Shown here piece after piece: positions 53,536 to 63,589 of a stretch of 64,000 bases of DNA. Source of the stretch: Neoroseomonas lacus. GTDB lineage: Bacteria > Pseudomonadota > Alphaproteobacteria > Acetobacterales > Acetobacteraceae. Position 1 is the stretch's first letter. Each line of letters opens with the position of its first letter. The notes below the pieces were generated by a model, which was given only the letters and a program-made list of their open reading frames with translations, searched no databases and was not told the origin of the DNA. The position numbers and the translations under genes are program-made. The stretch lies in contig NZ_BMKW01000003.1 of the NCBI RefSeq assembly GCF_014644535.1, positions 1-64,000 of the forward strand, written 5' to 3'.

Positions 53536-54741
53536 ATGGCTTCGCGACGCATGCGCTTCGGCATCTTCCTCGCCCCCTTCCATCGGGTCGGCGACAATCC
53601 GACGCTGGCCATCGAGCGCGACATGAAGCTGATCGAATGGCTCGACGAACTCGGCTATGACGAGGCCTGGATCGGCGAACACCATTCCGCCGGCTGGGAG
53701 ACCATCGCCAGCCCCGAGATCATCATCGGCGCCGTGGCCGAACGCACGAAGCACATCAAGCTCGCCACCGGCGTCACCAGCCTGCCCTACCACCACCCGC
53801 TGCTGGTGGCGCAGCGCTTCGTGCAGCTCGACCACATGACGAAGGGGCGCGTGATCCTCGGCTGCGGCCCCGGCGCGCTGGTTTCGGACGCCTACATGAT
53901 GGGCATCGAGCCCACGCATCAGCGGCGGCGGATGGATGAATCGCTGACCGCGATCATGAAGCTGCTGGCCTGCGAGGAACCAGTCTCCATGGAGACCGAC
54001 TGGTTCACCCTGCGCGACGCACGGCTGCACCTCGCCCCCTACAGCGAGCCCCGCTTCCCGATCTCGGTCGCCTCCTCCACCACGCCTTCCGGTGCGCTGG
54101 CGGCCGGCAAGCATGGCGTCGGCCTGCTGTCGCTCGGCGCCGGGCTGCATGGCGGCCCGAAGATGCTCGCCGAGCAATGGCGCATGGCCGAAGCCGAGGC
54201 CGCCAAGCACGGCAAGACGATGGATCGCGGCCAGTGGCGCCTGGTGGTGAACCTGCATTGCGCCGAGGATGACGAACGTGCGCTGCGCGATGTCCGCCGA
54301 GGCGAGGAGGCCGAGACGCTGACCTATTTCTCCGAGACGCTGGGCCGCCCGCCCATGCGCTCCGAGGATCCGCTGCGCGACGGGCTTGCGGCCGGCTCGA
54401 CGCTGGTCGGCTCGCCCGAGACCGTGGCGGCCGGCATCGAGCGCCTGCTTTCCTTCACCGAGGGTGGCGCCGGCGGCATCCTGTTCCGCGCCCATGAGTG
54501 GGCCGACCGCGAGGCGACCTGGCGTTCCTTCGAACTGTTCGCCCGCTGGGTCATGCCGCGCTTCCAGGGTTCTCTGAAAATGCCGCTGGCGTCGCGCGAA
54601 TGGGCCAGCGCCAACCGCGAGACGATCTTCGCGCCGAGCATGACGGCGCTGAAGAAGGCCTTCCACGATGCGGGGCAGGAGGCGCCGGAATTCTCGCGCC
54701 TGCAACTCCACACCGGGAAGGTGGAACTGCCGAAAGGCTGA
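53536..54741 (+). CDS. LLM family flavin-dependent monooxygenase (limonene monooxygenase LimB-like)
   Basis: This 401-aa luciferase-like enzyme has MRFGIFLAPFHRVGDNPTLA, YDEAWIGEHHSAGWETIASP (class A flavin region), RTKHIKLATGVTSLPYHHPL and GTLVGSPETVAAGIERLL-like C-terminal elements (read here as STLVGSPETVAAGIERLL). The EHHSAGWE segment and the 400-aa length match limonene 1,2-monooxygenase/alkanal-type members, not the SsuD group. It would oxygenate a hydrocarbon or ketone using reduced flavin. MASRRMRF starts at 53536; the inner Met6 is an alternative start. A flavin reductase partner is not nearby. Confidence 0.87.
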   Translation: MASRRMRFGIFLAPFHRVGDNPTLAIERDMKLIEWLDELGYDEAWIGEHHSAGWETIASPEIIIGAVAERTKHIKLATGVTSLPYHHPLLVAQRFVQLDHMTKGRVILGCGPGALVSDAYMMGIEPTHQRRRMDESLTAIMKLLACEEPVSMETDWFTLRDARLHLAPYSEPRFPISVASSTTPSGALAAGKHGVGLLSLGAGLHGGPKMLAEQWRMAEAEAAKHGKTMDRGQWRLVVNLHCAEDDERALRDVRRGEEAETLTYFSETLGRPPMRSEDPLRDGLAAGSTLVGSPETVAAGIERLLSFTEGGAGGILFRAHEWADREATWRSFELFARWVMPRFQGSLKMPLASREWASANRETIFAPSMTALKKAFHDAGQEAPEFSRLQLHTGKVELPKG

Positions 54742-54780
54742 CGCCGCGATGGCCGGCGCCCGGCGCGCTGGCCCATGGCC

Positions 54781-55752
54781 TCAATTGATCTGCAGCCCTA
54801 GGCGACGGATCATCGTCCCCTCCTCCTCCATCGTCTGTGCCACGAAGGCCGCGTAGTCGGCGGAGTTCTTGTAGATGACAGGCATGTCGTAGCGCGCCAG
54901 CACCTCGGCATGGGTGGGGCTCATCAGCGCTTCCTTGAAGCCGTCGTGCAGCGCCCGCATCACGCCCGGGTCCATCCCCTTCGGACCGGCCAGCCCATAG
55001 GGCGAGGCCGAGACGATGTTGATGCCCACTTCCTGCAATGTCGGCACGTCGGGAAAGCGTTTGGCGCGTTCGGCACCCCAGGTCGTCAGCAGGCGAAGCT
55101 GCCCGGATTCGACCAGCGTTGCCCAGCTCGATGAATCCGCCATCGCCTGGGTCTGGCCGCTAAGCACTGCCTGCAGATTATCCGCCCCGCCGCGGAAGGG
55201 CACATGCAGCCAGTCGATGCCCTGCTCGGCGGCGATGCGCTCCATGGTGATGTGCAGTGTGCTGCCGACACCCGGCGTACCGTAGGCGACCTTACCCGGA
55301 TTGGCCTTCGCGTAAGCCACGAATTCCTGCCAGTTCTGCCAGGGGCTGTCGGCCTTCACCACCACGCCGAACAGGTAACCCGTCAGGTGGATGACATAGC
55401 TGAAGTCCTTGAGCGGATCCCATTGCGGCCGCGACGACATCAGCGGCAGGCGGAAGGCGGTGATTGGCAACTGGCCGACCAGGTAGCCATCACCACGCGC
55501 CTCGGCCGCCATCATCTGCGCGCCCAGCGTGCCGGACACGCCGCTACGGTTCTCGATGATCACCGGCTGGCCCAGCTTGCGCTGCGCGAGGTCCGCGAGC
55601 GAGCGCAACTGCCCGTCGGTCGAACCACCTGGCGGCCAGGGCACGATCAGGCGAATTGGTCGATTGGGAAAGCCCGCCTGTGCGACGGCGGGGGCCGCCA
55701 GCAACGCACCGCCGGCAGCGAGCAGGGCACGACGTTTCGTCGTGATGGTCAT
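54781..55752 (-). CDS. Bug/TctC family periplasmic receptor
   Basis: This 323-aa receptor starts MTITTKRRALLAAGGALLAA (signal peptide ending AVAQA) behind GGGAGGA. FPNRPIRLIVPWPPGGSTD and IENRSGVSGTLGAQMMAAEA follow. It lies 71 bp downstream of the thiolase-like gene on the same strand, so it is probably the last gene of a DUF35-thiolase-Bug operon. It is convergent with the LimB-like gene. Confidence 0.92.
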   Translation of the reverse strand: MTITTKRRALLAAGGALLAAPAVAQAGFPNRPIRLIVPWPPGGSTDGQLRSLADLAQRKLGQPVIIENRSGVSGTLGAQMMAAEARGDGYLVGQLPITAFRLPLMSSRPQWDPLKDFSYVIHLTGYLFGVVVKADSPWQNWQEFVAYAKANPGKVAYGTPGVGSTLHITMERIAAEQGIDWLHVPFRGGADNLQAVLSGQTQAMADSSSWATLVESGQLRLLTTWGAERAKRFPDVPTLQEVGINIVSASPYGLAGPKGMDPGVMRALHDGFKEALMSPTHAEVLARYDMPVIYKNSADYAAFVAQTMEEEGTMIRRLGLQIN

Positions 55753-55823
55753 GGTCGAAGATCCTCCCGGGGATCGTTGGTGGACCGGCCCCGCGGTCGT
55801 TGCCGCGGGGCCGGGTGCTCACG

Positions 55824-56975
55824 TCAGGGCTGCTGGTTGGACAGCACGACGGTGCCGGAGGCGGAGAACATCCCGCCCACGCCATGCGCCACGCTGATCT
55901 TCACATTAGGCACCTGCGCCGGCGCGGTGCCGCGCACCTGCCGCACGCTCTCCTGCAGGGCGAACATGCCGTACATGCCAGTGTGCGTGTAAGACAGCCC
56001 GCCGCCATTGGTGTTGAGTGGCAGCTTGCCACCCGGGCGCGTATTGCCTTCCCAGATGAAGTCCTTCGCCTCGCCGCGACCGACGAAACCGAGGTCTTCC
56101 AAGCCGTACATCGGCAGATGCGCGAATGCGTCGTAGATCATCAGGTGATCGACGTCGCTGTGCTTCAGCCCCGCCATGCGGAAGGCCTCAGGCCCCGCCA
56201 CGCGGAAGGCGCGCGAGGAGGTGAAGTCCTCCATCTGGCTGACCATCGTCGTCTCGACGGATTCACCACTGCCCAGGATGTAGCAGGGCTTGGTCGGGAA
56301 ATCCTTCGCCCGCTCGGCCGAGGTCAGGATCAGCGCGCCGCCGCCATCGGTCACCAGGCAGCATTGCAGCAGCCGGAACGGATAGGCGATCATGCGGGAA
56401 TTCAGCACATCCTCGACCGTGATCGGGTCGCGGAAGGCGGCACGCGGATTCTTCGCCGCCCATTCGCGCTGCACGACGGCGACCATCGCCATCTGCTCGT
56501 GCGTCACGCCATACTTCTTCATGTAGCGCAGCACGGGGATCGGGAAGAGCGTCGGCGGACCCATCGGGCCGAACGGCGCCTCGAACTGGCCGTTCAGCGA
56601 CTGCGGCTCGGGCGGGCGCGGGATCGGGTTAATGCGCGATTTGCCGCTCTCGCCATGGGTGATCAGGATGGTCTTGGCATAGCCCGCATGGATGGCGGCC
56701 GCGGCGTGGCGGACATGCAGCATGAAGGAACAGCCGCCGACACCCGTGCCATCCACCCATTTCGGCGTGATGCCGAGGTAGTGCGCGATCTGCTGCGGCA
56801 TCATCTGCCCGACGCAGGCCACGCCGTCGATGTCCGACGGCTTGAGCCCTGCATCGGCCATGGCGTTCAACGCCGCATCGGCGTGCAGCATGATCTGCGC
56901 CATGTCGGGAATGGCGCCGAGCTTCGTGGTCTCGGCCGCGCCGACGATGGCGACTTCACCTGGCTTGATCGTCAT
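55824..56975 (-). CDS. Thiolase-superfamily protein (SCP2-type, non-decarboxylating)
   Basis: This 383-aa protein matches the SCP-x/Ltp-type thiolase group: PGEVAIVGAAETTKLG, DGTGVGGCSFMLHVRHAAAA (position of the nucleophilic Cys), LVTDGGGALILTSAE, MIYDAFAHLPMYGLEDLGF and LNTNGGGLSYTHTGMYGM (C-terminal His). The start at 56975 is 4 bp after the DUF35 gene. Such thiolases with a DUF35 partner act as thiolases or, in the Ltp2/ChsH2 case, as retro-aldolases cutting acyl-CoA side chains. Which applies here is open. Confidence 0.87.
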   Translation of the reverse strand: MTIKPGEVAIVGAAETTKLGAIPDMAQIMLHADAALNAMADAGLKPSDIDGVACVGQMMPQQIAHYLGITPKWVDGTGVGGCSFMLHVRHAAAAIHAGYAKTILITHGESGKSRINPIPRPPEPQSLNGQFEAPFGPMGPPTLFPIPVLRYMKKYGVTHEQMAMVAVVQREWAAKNPRAAFRDPITVEDVLNSRMIAYPFRLLQCCLVTDGGGALILTSAERAKDFPTKPCYILGSGESVETTMVSQMEDFTSSRAFRVAGPEAFRMAGLKHSDVDHLMIYDAFAHLPMYGLEDLGFVGRGEAKDFIWEGNTRPGGKLPLNTNGGGLSYTHTGMYGMFALQESVRQVRGTAPAQVPNVKISVAHGVGGMFSASGTVVLSNQQP

Positions 56976-56979
56976 GGCA

Positions 56980-57396
56980 TCAGGCTCCCTTCGCCGGGCG
57001 GAACAGGGCAAGGGTGATGTCGTCATCCATCTTGGTGAAGGCGACTTCCAGCGGCATGTCGAGCACCAGTGCCTCGGGCGTCTGCGGGCAGTCGACGATG
57101 TTGGTCATCATGCGCGGGCCTTCTTCCAGCTCGACCACCGCGATCGCATAGGGCGGCTTGAAGCCCGGCACCGGCCGGTGATGGATGACGTAGGAATGCA
57201 GCGTGGCGCGGCCGGAGGCCTCGAACACCTCGACATTGCGCGTGCCGGTATAGGGACTGAACGGGCGGGGCGGAAAATACGGCTTACCGGTGTCGCCACA
57301 GCGCTGGAGCAGCAGCTTGCCGTTCTTCGTGCCGTCCCAGAAGAACTTCGTCTCAGGCGTGGGTTCCGGCCGTGGGCGGCCTGGTTCGAGTGTCAT
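56980..57396 (-). CDS. DUF35 (OB-fold, rubredoxin-like) acyl-CoA-associated protein
   Basis: This 138-aa protein has the DUF35 layout: an N-terminal helix with KFFWDGTKNGKLLLQRCGDT, a zinc-ribbon region and an OB-fold with TLHSYVIHHRPVPGFKPPYA and VVELEEGPRMMTNIV. Only one cysteine remains in the ribbon (RCGDTGKPYFPPRPFSPYTG), so zinc binding is probably lost. These proteins pair with SCP2-type thiolases, as it does here with the next gene. It is first in the operon. Confidence 0.85.
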   Translation of the reverse strand: MTLEPGRPRPEPTPETKFFWDGTKNGKLLLQRCGDTGKPYFPPRPFSPYTGTRNVEVFEASGRATLHSYVIHHRPVPGFKPPYAIAVVELEEGPRMMTNIVDCPQTPEALVLDMPLEVAFTKMDDDITLALFRPAKGA

Positions 57397-57502
57397 TGGG
57401 GCGCATCCTCCTTAATTGCGTGAAGCCATGTTCGCCTGTGTGGCCCCGATGGGGAAGGGGGCCTCCGCTTGACGGCGTCGCCGGGCGGCAACAGGATCGT
57501 CC

Positions 57503-59492
<1,990 letters not shown>

Positions 59493-59530
59493 AGAAGGTT
59501 GGAGGGGCGTTGTCCCTCCAAACCACCCCA

Positions 59531-59680
59531 CCAAAGGGCCGGGCCCTTTGGAATGCCATCAATGGGTACCGGGCGCCGCAAGCCACGCCAGCACGACAGT
59601 CCAAGTATCGGTTTCCAAAGGCCCCCCGGCCTTTGGTGGGTCCAGGGCAAAGCCCTGGTGGGGCCCGGGGCGAAGCCCCG
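59531..59680. terminator. Array of four GC-rich hairpins between convergent genes
   Basis: Four perfect stems stand in a row: CCAAAGGGCC/GGCCCTTTGG (59531-59551), CCAAAGGCC/GGCCTTTGG with loop CCCC (59615-59636), CCAGGGC-AAA-GCCCTGG (59642-59658) and CGGGGC-GAA-GCCCCG (59666-59680). They fill the gap between thiC and the convergent glycosyltransferase gene. The first two share the CCAAAGG core. They would stop transcription from both sides or form REP-like repeats. Confidence 0.6.
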
Positions 59681-60550
59681 CTACAGGTCGAGCACCCGCT
59701 CAGGCGCCGCCCGCCCGCGCAGCAGATCCCACACCCCGATCATATTCCCCTGAAACCGCCCCCACCGATCCGCCCAAGGTTCCGGCTTCACCGAGCGCAC
59801 GAGATTCGCCAGGCAATGCCGCGCTGCACTCGGGATCGCATGGCTCCAGGGAAACGACCCCTTGCGCGCCAGGTAGACCGGGTTGACCACCTGTGAATAC
59901 CCCAGCCGCAACTGCTTCACCCGCCCCGACTTCGACCCCAGATGCACGCCGCGCGCGCCGGCCAGCCGCAGGATGCTTCCATGCTCGCCAAGCCGGCGCG
60001 TCACGTCGATATCCTCGTACCAGGCATAGAGCGGCAACCGCTCATCGACGCGGATGCCATGCGCGCGCACCGTCGTCATGCGGAATGCCATGTTGCAGCC
60101 ATAGCCGTTGAAATGTGGCGCCGCTGCCGAGGCATCTTCCGGCGCGACGTCGGCCGCCAGCAGCGCGGCCCCATCGGTCAGCGAATACCCTGGCCCATTC
60201 GCGCCATCGGCAATGACGGTCCCTGTCGCCACCACCATTTCCGGATGCGCCATAAAGGCCGCTTCCGTAACCGCGAGATACTCCGGCGCGCAGAGGAAGT
60301 CGTCATCCAGGAACAGCACCGCATCGCAATCCGCGGCCGCATCGAGGATCGCATTGCGCTGGCGCGGCAGCCCCGCCGCGGCGGTGATGAACTCGACGCC
60401 AGTCACCGCATCGCACCCCGCCACGTCATCGGCCGTGACATGACAGACAATGATCCGATCCGCGCGGCGTGTCTGTCGCCGCAGATCCTCCAGCACGCCA
60501 GCCAGGATCGTCGGCCGCCCGCGCGTCGCGATGCCGATGGCGATACGCAT
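59681..60550 (-). CDS. Glycosyltransferase family 2
   Basis: This 289-aa GT-A enzyme starts MRIAIGIATRGRPTILAGVL, with the nucleotide-sugar/metal motif LFLDDDF and the acceptor motif WYEDIDVTRRL. It transfers a sugar to a surface glycan; donor and acceptor are unknown. Its ATG shares one base with the stop of the preceding GT2 gene (TGATG), so it is translated as part of the polysaccharide cluster. It is the last gene of that operon. Confidence 0.88.
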   Translation of the reverse strand: MRIAIGIATRGRPTILAGVLEDLRRQTRRADRIIVCHVTADDVAGCDAVTGVEFITAAAGLPRQRNAILDAAADCDAVLFLDDDFLCAPEYLAVTEAAFMAHPEMVVATGTVIADGANGPGYSLTDGAALLAADVAPEDASAAAPHFNGYGCNMAFRMTTVRAHGIRVDERLPLYAWYEDIDVTRRLGEHGSILRLAGARGVHLGSKSGRVKQLRLGYSQVVNPVYLARKGSFPWSHAIPSAARHCLANLVRSVKPEPWADRWGRFQGNMIGVWDLLRGRAAPERVLDL

Positions 60551-61425
60551 CAGCGGGTCTCCGCCAGGGGCGCGACCACCGCCGGCTTGCGCGCTTCGGC
60601 CGCCATCGCGCCGGCGACGCGCCCGCGCCAGGTCATGAAGTAATACGCTGCCTCATGCATCCGCCCGCGCAGCAGGCTGACCGCCACCCCGCCCAGCGGC
60701 CGCACCAGAAATGCAAACCACGCCGAAGCCGGCGCCCGGTTCCGCCGCAACGCGAAGCCCAAGCCGCGCCCATACCGCTCCGCGCGTTCCACCGCGACAT
60801 CCGACAGTCGCTTGTCGGGATGGATGATGCGCAGCGCCGCGTCGTATCGTGCACGAAGCCCCCGCGCCATCGCGCGGCACACCAGATCATTGCCCTCGGC
60901 CGACCCGAAGGCGCTGCCGGGGCCCATGCCCTCGTCGAAACCGCCCAGTGCCAAGGCGGTCGGCCGGCGCAGGAACAGGTTGAACTCGATCACGCTGGTC
61001 CAGACGTTGCGGAGGTCGATTGCCCCGCTCTCGGTCCGCCACCGCCCCGACCCCAACCCGCCCTCCGGTGAGGCCGCCGGCCCGGTCAGCACCGCCAGCG
61101 ACGCATCCCCGGCAAACGTCGCATCGACGCGGTCGAGCACGCCGGCCGGATACAGGCAATCATCATCGGGGAAGGTCACGATCTCCCCGCGCGCATGGCG
61201 CAGCCCGAGATTGCGCGCATGATTCGCATTGCGCACCGAGGAGCGCAGCCGCCGCAGCGGCAACCGCGCCGCATACGCCGCCTCGATCGGTCCGAGCCGG
61301 TCATCGTCATTCTGATCGACGACAATGACCTCGAAATCCGCGCGCCCCTGCGCCAACAGGCTGTCGAACAGCGCCGCCACATCCGCATCCCGCCCGAGCG
61401 TGGCGACGACCAGCGAGAACCTCAT
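60550..61425 (-). CDS. Glycosyltransferase family 2
   Basis: This 291-aa GT-A enzyme starts MRFSLVVATLGRDADVAALF, then VIVVDQNDDDRLGPIEAAY, the metal motif FPDDDCLYP and GPGSAFGSAEGNDLVCRAMA (ED-type acceptor region). It is coupled at both ends by 1-nt overlaps to neighbouring glycosyltransferase genes. The start at 61425 is the family-like N-terminus; the frame continues upstream inside the GT4 gene without family signal. Confidence 0.88.
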   Translation of the reverse strand: MRFSLVVATLGRDADVAALFDSLLAQGRADFEVIVVDQNDDDRLGPIEAAYAARLPLRRLRSSVRNANHARNLGLRHARGEIVTFPDDDCLYPAGVLDRVDATFAGDASLAVLTGPAASPEGGLGSGRWRTESGAIDLRNVWTSVIEFNLFLRRPTALALGGFDEGMGPGSAFGSAEGNDLVCRAMARGLRARYDAALRIIHPDKRLSDVAVERAERYGRGLGFALRRNRAPASAWFAFLVRPLGGVAVSLLRGRMHEAAYYFMTWRGRVAGAMAAEARKPAVVAPLAETR

Positions 61426-62522
61426 CACACAGCCTCGTCCACCACGCGCCGCATCGCCGCGCGGAAGGCGGCATGGCTGAAGCGTTCCGCATTGGTGCGA
61501 CACTCGGCCGGGTCGATGGACAAACCCTCGAAGGCCTCGACGGCGGCGATGATGGCGTCGCTCGTCTGCTCATCGAAGAACACGCCGGTGCGGCCCGGCT
61601 GCACAATGTCGCGCGCCCCGCCCTTACCGAAGGCGATCACCGGCGTGCCGCAGGCCTGCGCCTCGACGGTGGCGATGCCGAAATCCTCCTCGGCGGCAAA
61701 CACGCAGGCGCGCGCCGTCTGCGTCAGCGTCACCAGCTCCGCCGTGCCGACGCGCCCCCGCAATTCCACATTCGCCGCCCCGGCCGCCGCCGCGCGCACC
61801 TGCGGCGCATTCGGCCCGTCGCCGACCACCACCAGCCGGCGCCCCGGCATGCGGCGGAACGCCTCGGCGATCAGCTCGATCCGCTTGTACGGCACCATGC
61901 GCGAGGCAACGAGGTAGAATTCCTCCTTCGCCTCACGCAACGCAAACCGTCCCACATCGACCGGCGGATGCACGACCACGCTCTCGCGCCGCCAGGCCTT
62001 GCGGATGCGCTCGCCGATATAGGACGAGTTCGCCACCACAACATCCGGGTTCAACGCACTGGCGCGATCCCACATCCGCATCCGGTGCAGCAGGTGGCGC
62101 GTGTACAGCCCCTTCAGCCCCGTCTCCATCCCCGCTTCGCGCAGATATTGATGCTGCAAATCCCACGCATAGCGCATCGGGCTGTGCACATAGCTGACAT
62201 GAAGCTGCCCCGGCCCGGTCAGTACGCCCTTCGCCACCGCATGGGACGAGGACAGCACCAGATCATACCCAGACAGATCCAGTTGCTCGATCGCCACCGG
62301 CATCAAGCCGAGGTACTTGCGGAAATGCTTCCGTGCCAGGGGAAGTCGCTGAATGAAGGTCGTCGTCACCTTCTTGCCGCGCAGGAAGCCGCGCTCGCTC
62401 TCCGGCATGAAGTCGCACACCGCGAACAGGTCGGCCTCCGGCCATTCCGCGATCAATTGCTCGACGACGCGTTCCGACCCCGCATAGCTGTCCAGCCATT
62501 CATGAACGATGGCGACTTTCAT
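61425..62522 (-). CDS. Glycosyltransferase family 4
   Basis: This 365-aa GT-B enzyme starts MKVAIVHEWLDSYAGSERVV. It has the donor-binding half with ASRMVPYKRIELIAEAFRRM, VVVGDGPNAPQVRAAA and EDFGIATVEAQACGTPVIAFG (the E-x7-E motif). It would add a hexose to a lipid-linked glycan at the cytoplasmic face. Its start overlaps the stop of the next upstream GT4 gene by ATGA. Confidence 0.92.
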   Translation of the reverse strand: MKVAIVHEWLDSYAGSERVVEQLIAEWPEADLFAVCDFMPESERGFLRGKKVTTTFIQRLPLARKHFRKYLGLMPVAIEQLDLSGYDLVLSSSHAVAKGVLTGPGQLHVSYVHSPMRYAWDLQHQYLREAGMETGLKGLYTRHLLHRMRMWDRASALNPDVVVANSSYIGERIRKAWRRESVVVHPPVDVGRFALREAKEEFYLVASRMVPYKRIELIAEAFRRMPGRRLVVVGDGPNAPQVRAAAAGAANVELRGRVGTAELVTLTQTARACVFAAEEDFGIATVEAQACGTPVIAFGKGGARDIVQPGRTGVFFDEQTSDAIIAAVEAFEGLSIDPAECRTNAERFSHAAFRAAMRRVVDEAV

Positions 62523-63589
62523 GCGAGGCGGTCCTCAATCAGCGACAGCAACGCGCGCGCGGCCCGCTCCCAGGTGAACTCGGCCGCCCGCGCCAAGCCC
62601 GCGCCTCGCATCCCCTCGCGCAATCCATCCTCCTCGATCAGCCGCACCAGCGCCTCGCGCAGCGTCGCCGGCTGCGCAGGGTCGAACCACAGCGCCGCCG
62701 GCCCGCAGACTTCCGGCACCGCGCCAGCATGCGCCGCGACGACCGGGCAGCCACAGACCATCGCCTCCAGAGGCGGCAACCCAAAACCCTCATAGCGCGA
62801 GGGAAATATCAGGCAGAGCGCGTTCTCATACAGCGCGCGCAGCTCGGCATCGGATACGCGACCAAGCACTCGCGCCGCCTCCGCCGCCACGCCGCCACCG
62901 GCGCGGAACACCGCCGGGTCGGCCGCCCCGGCCACCGCCAGCACCAACCCGTGCTGCCCCAGCACCTCGGCCGCCGCACTCAGCGCCGAGAGATTCTTGT
63001 GCGCCGCCGGATTGCCCACCACCAGCGCATAGCGCGCCGGCTCCAACCCATGCCGCGCCAGCACCGCGCCATCGGCCGCCACGCGCAACACATGCTCGCC
63101 GCCTTCCGGCAGCACGCCGATCATCGCTTCATCGACTCCCAGCGCCGCTGCGATCCGCCCGCGCGAAAATTCGGACACCGTCAGCACTCTGGCCCCACCA
63201 CGCGCGAGCCGCTTCTGCAGCAGCCGATACCAGGTCCGGAACGCGAAGGAATACGACTCCGGCGTATCGAAGGCCCCGGCATCGTGGATCACCACTGCCT
63301 GCCGCGCCCCCGCGAAGATCGGCGCCGTATTGCCAAGGTTCACCAGGAAATCGCCGCCAACCGCGCGAGCGAGGTCGATCTGTTCCCAGGCCTGCCCGCC
63401 GCGCGTACCCACCGCCTCGGCGCGAAACCCGCGCAACCCGGCATCCCGCGCGCCCAGCGGATGCAGCACCCGCGCCGCCGGCCATTCCCCCGCCACGCAC
63501 AGCGCATCGGCGGCCGCGACGATCTCCGTCGCGAATCGCTGCACACCCGTCATGCCCTGCGTCAGGAACCGCCCGTTGATCGCGATCAT
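62519..63589 (-). CDS. Glycosyltransferase family 4
   Basis: This 356-aa GT-B enzyme starts MIAINGRFLTQGMTGVQRFA, a common opening of GT4 mannosyltransferase-like proteins. VVGNPAAHKNLSALSAAAEV and PSRYEGFGLPPLEAMVCGCP hold the donor-site motif. The start at 63589 overlaps the flippase stop by ATGA. The frame extends far upstream inside the flippase gene, without GT features. Confidence 0.92.
   Translation of the reverse strand: MIAINGRFLTQGMTGVQRFATEIVAAADALCVAGEWPAARVLHPLGARDAGLRGFRAEAVGTRGGQAWEQIDLARAVGGDFLVNLGNTAPIFAGARQAVVIHDAGAFDTPESYSFAFRTWYRLLQKRLARGGARVLTVSEFSRGRIAAALGVDEAMIGVLPEGGEHVLRVAADGAVLARHGLEPARYALVVGNPAAHKNLSALSAAAEVLGQHGLVLAVAGAADPAVFRAGGGVAAEAARVLGRVSDAELRALYENALCLIFPSRYEGFGLPPLEAMVCGCPVVAAHAGAVPEVCGPAALWFDPAQPATLREALVRLIEEDGLREGMRGAGLARAAEFTWERAARALLSLIEDRLA

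Noticed and set aside
59531-59680. Considered as a CRISPR array because of repeated stems.
   Set aside because: The units are hairpins of different sequence and spacing, with no identical repeats separated by unique spacers.
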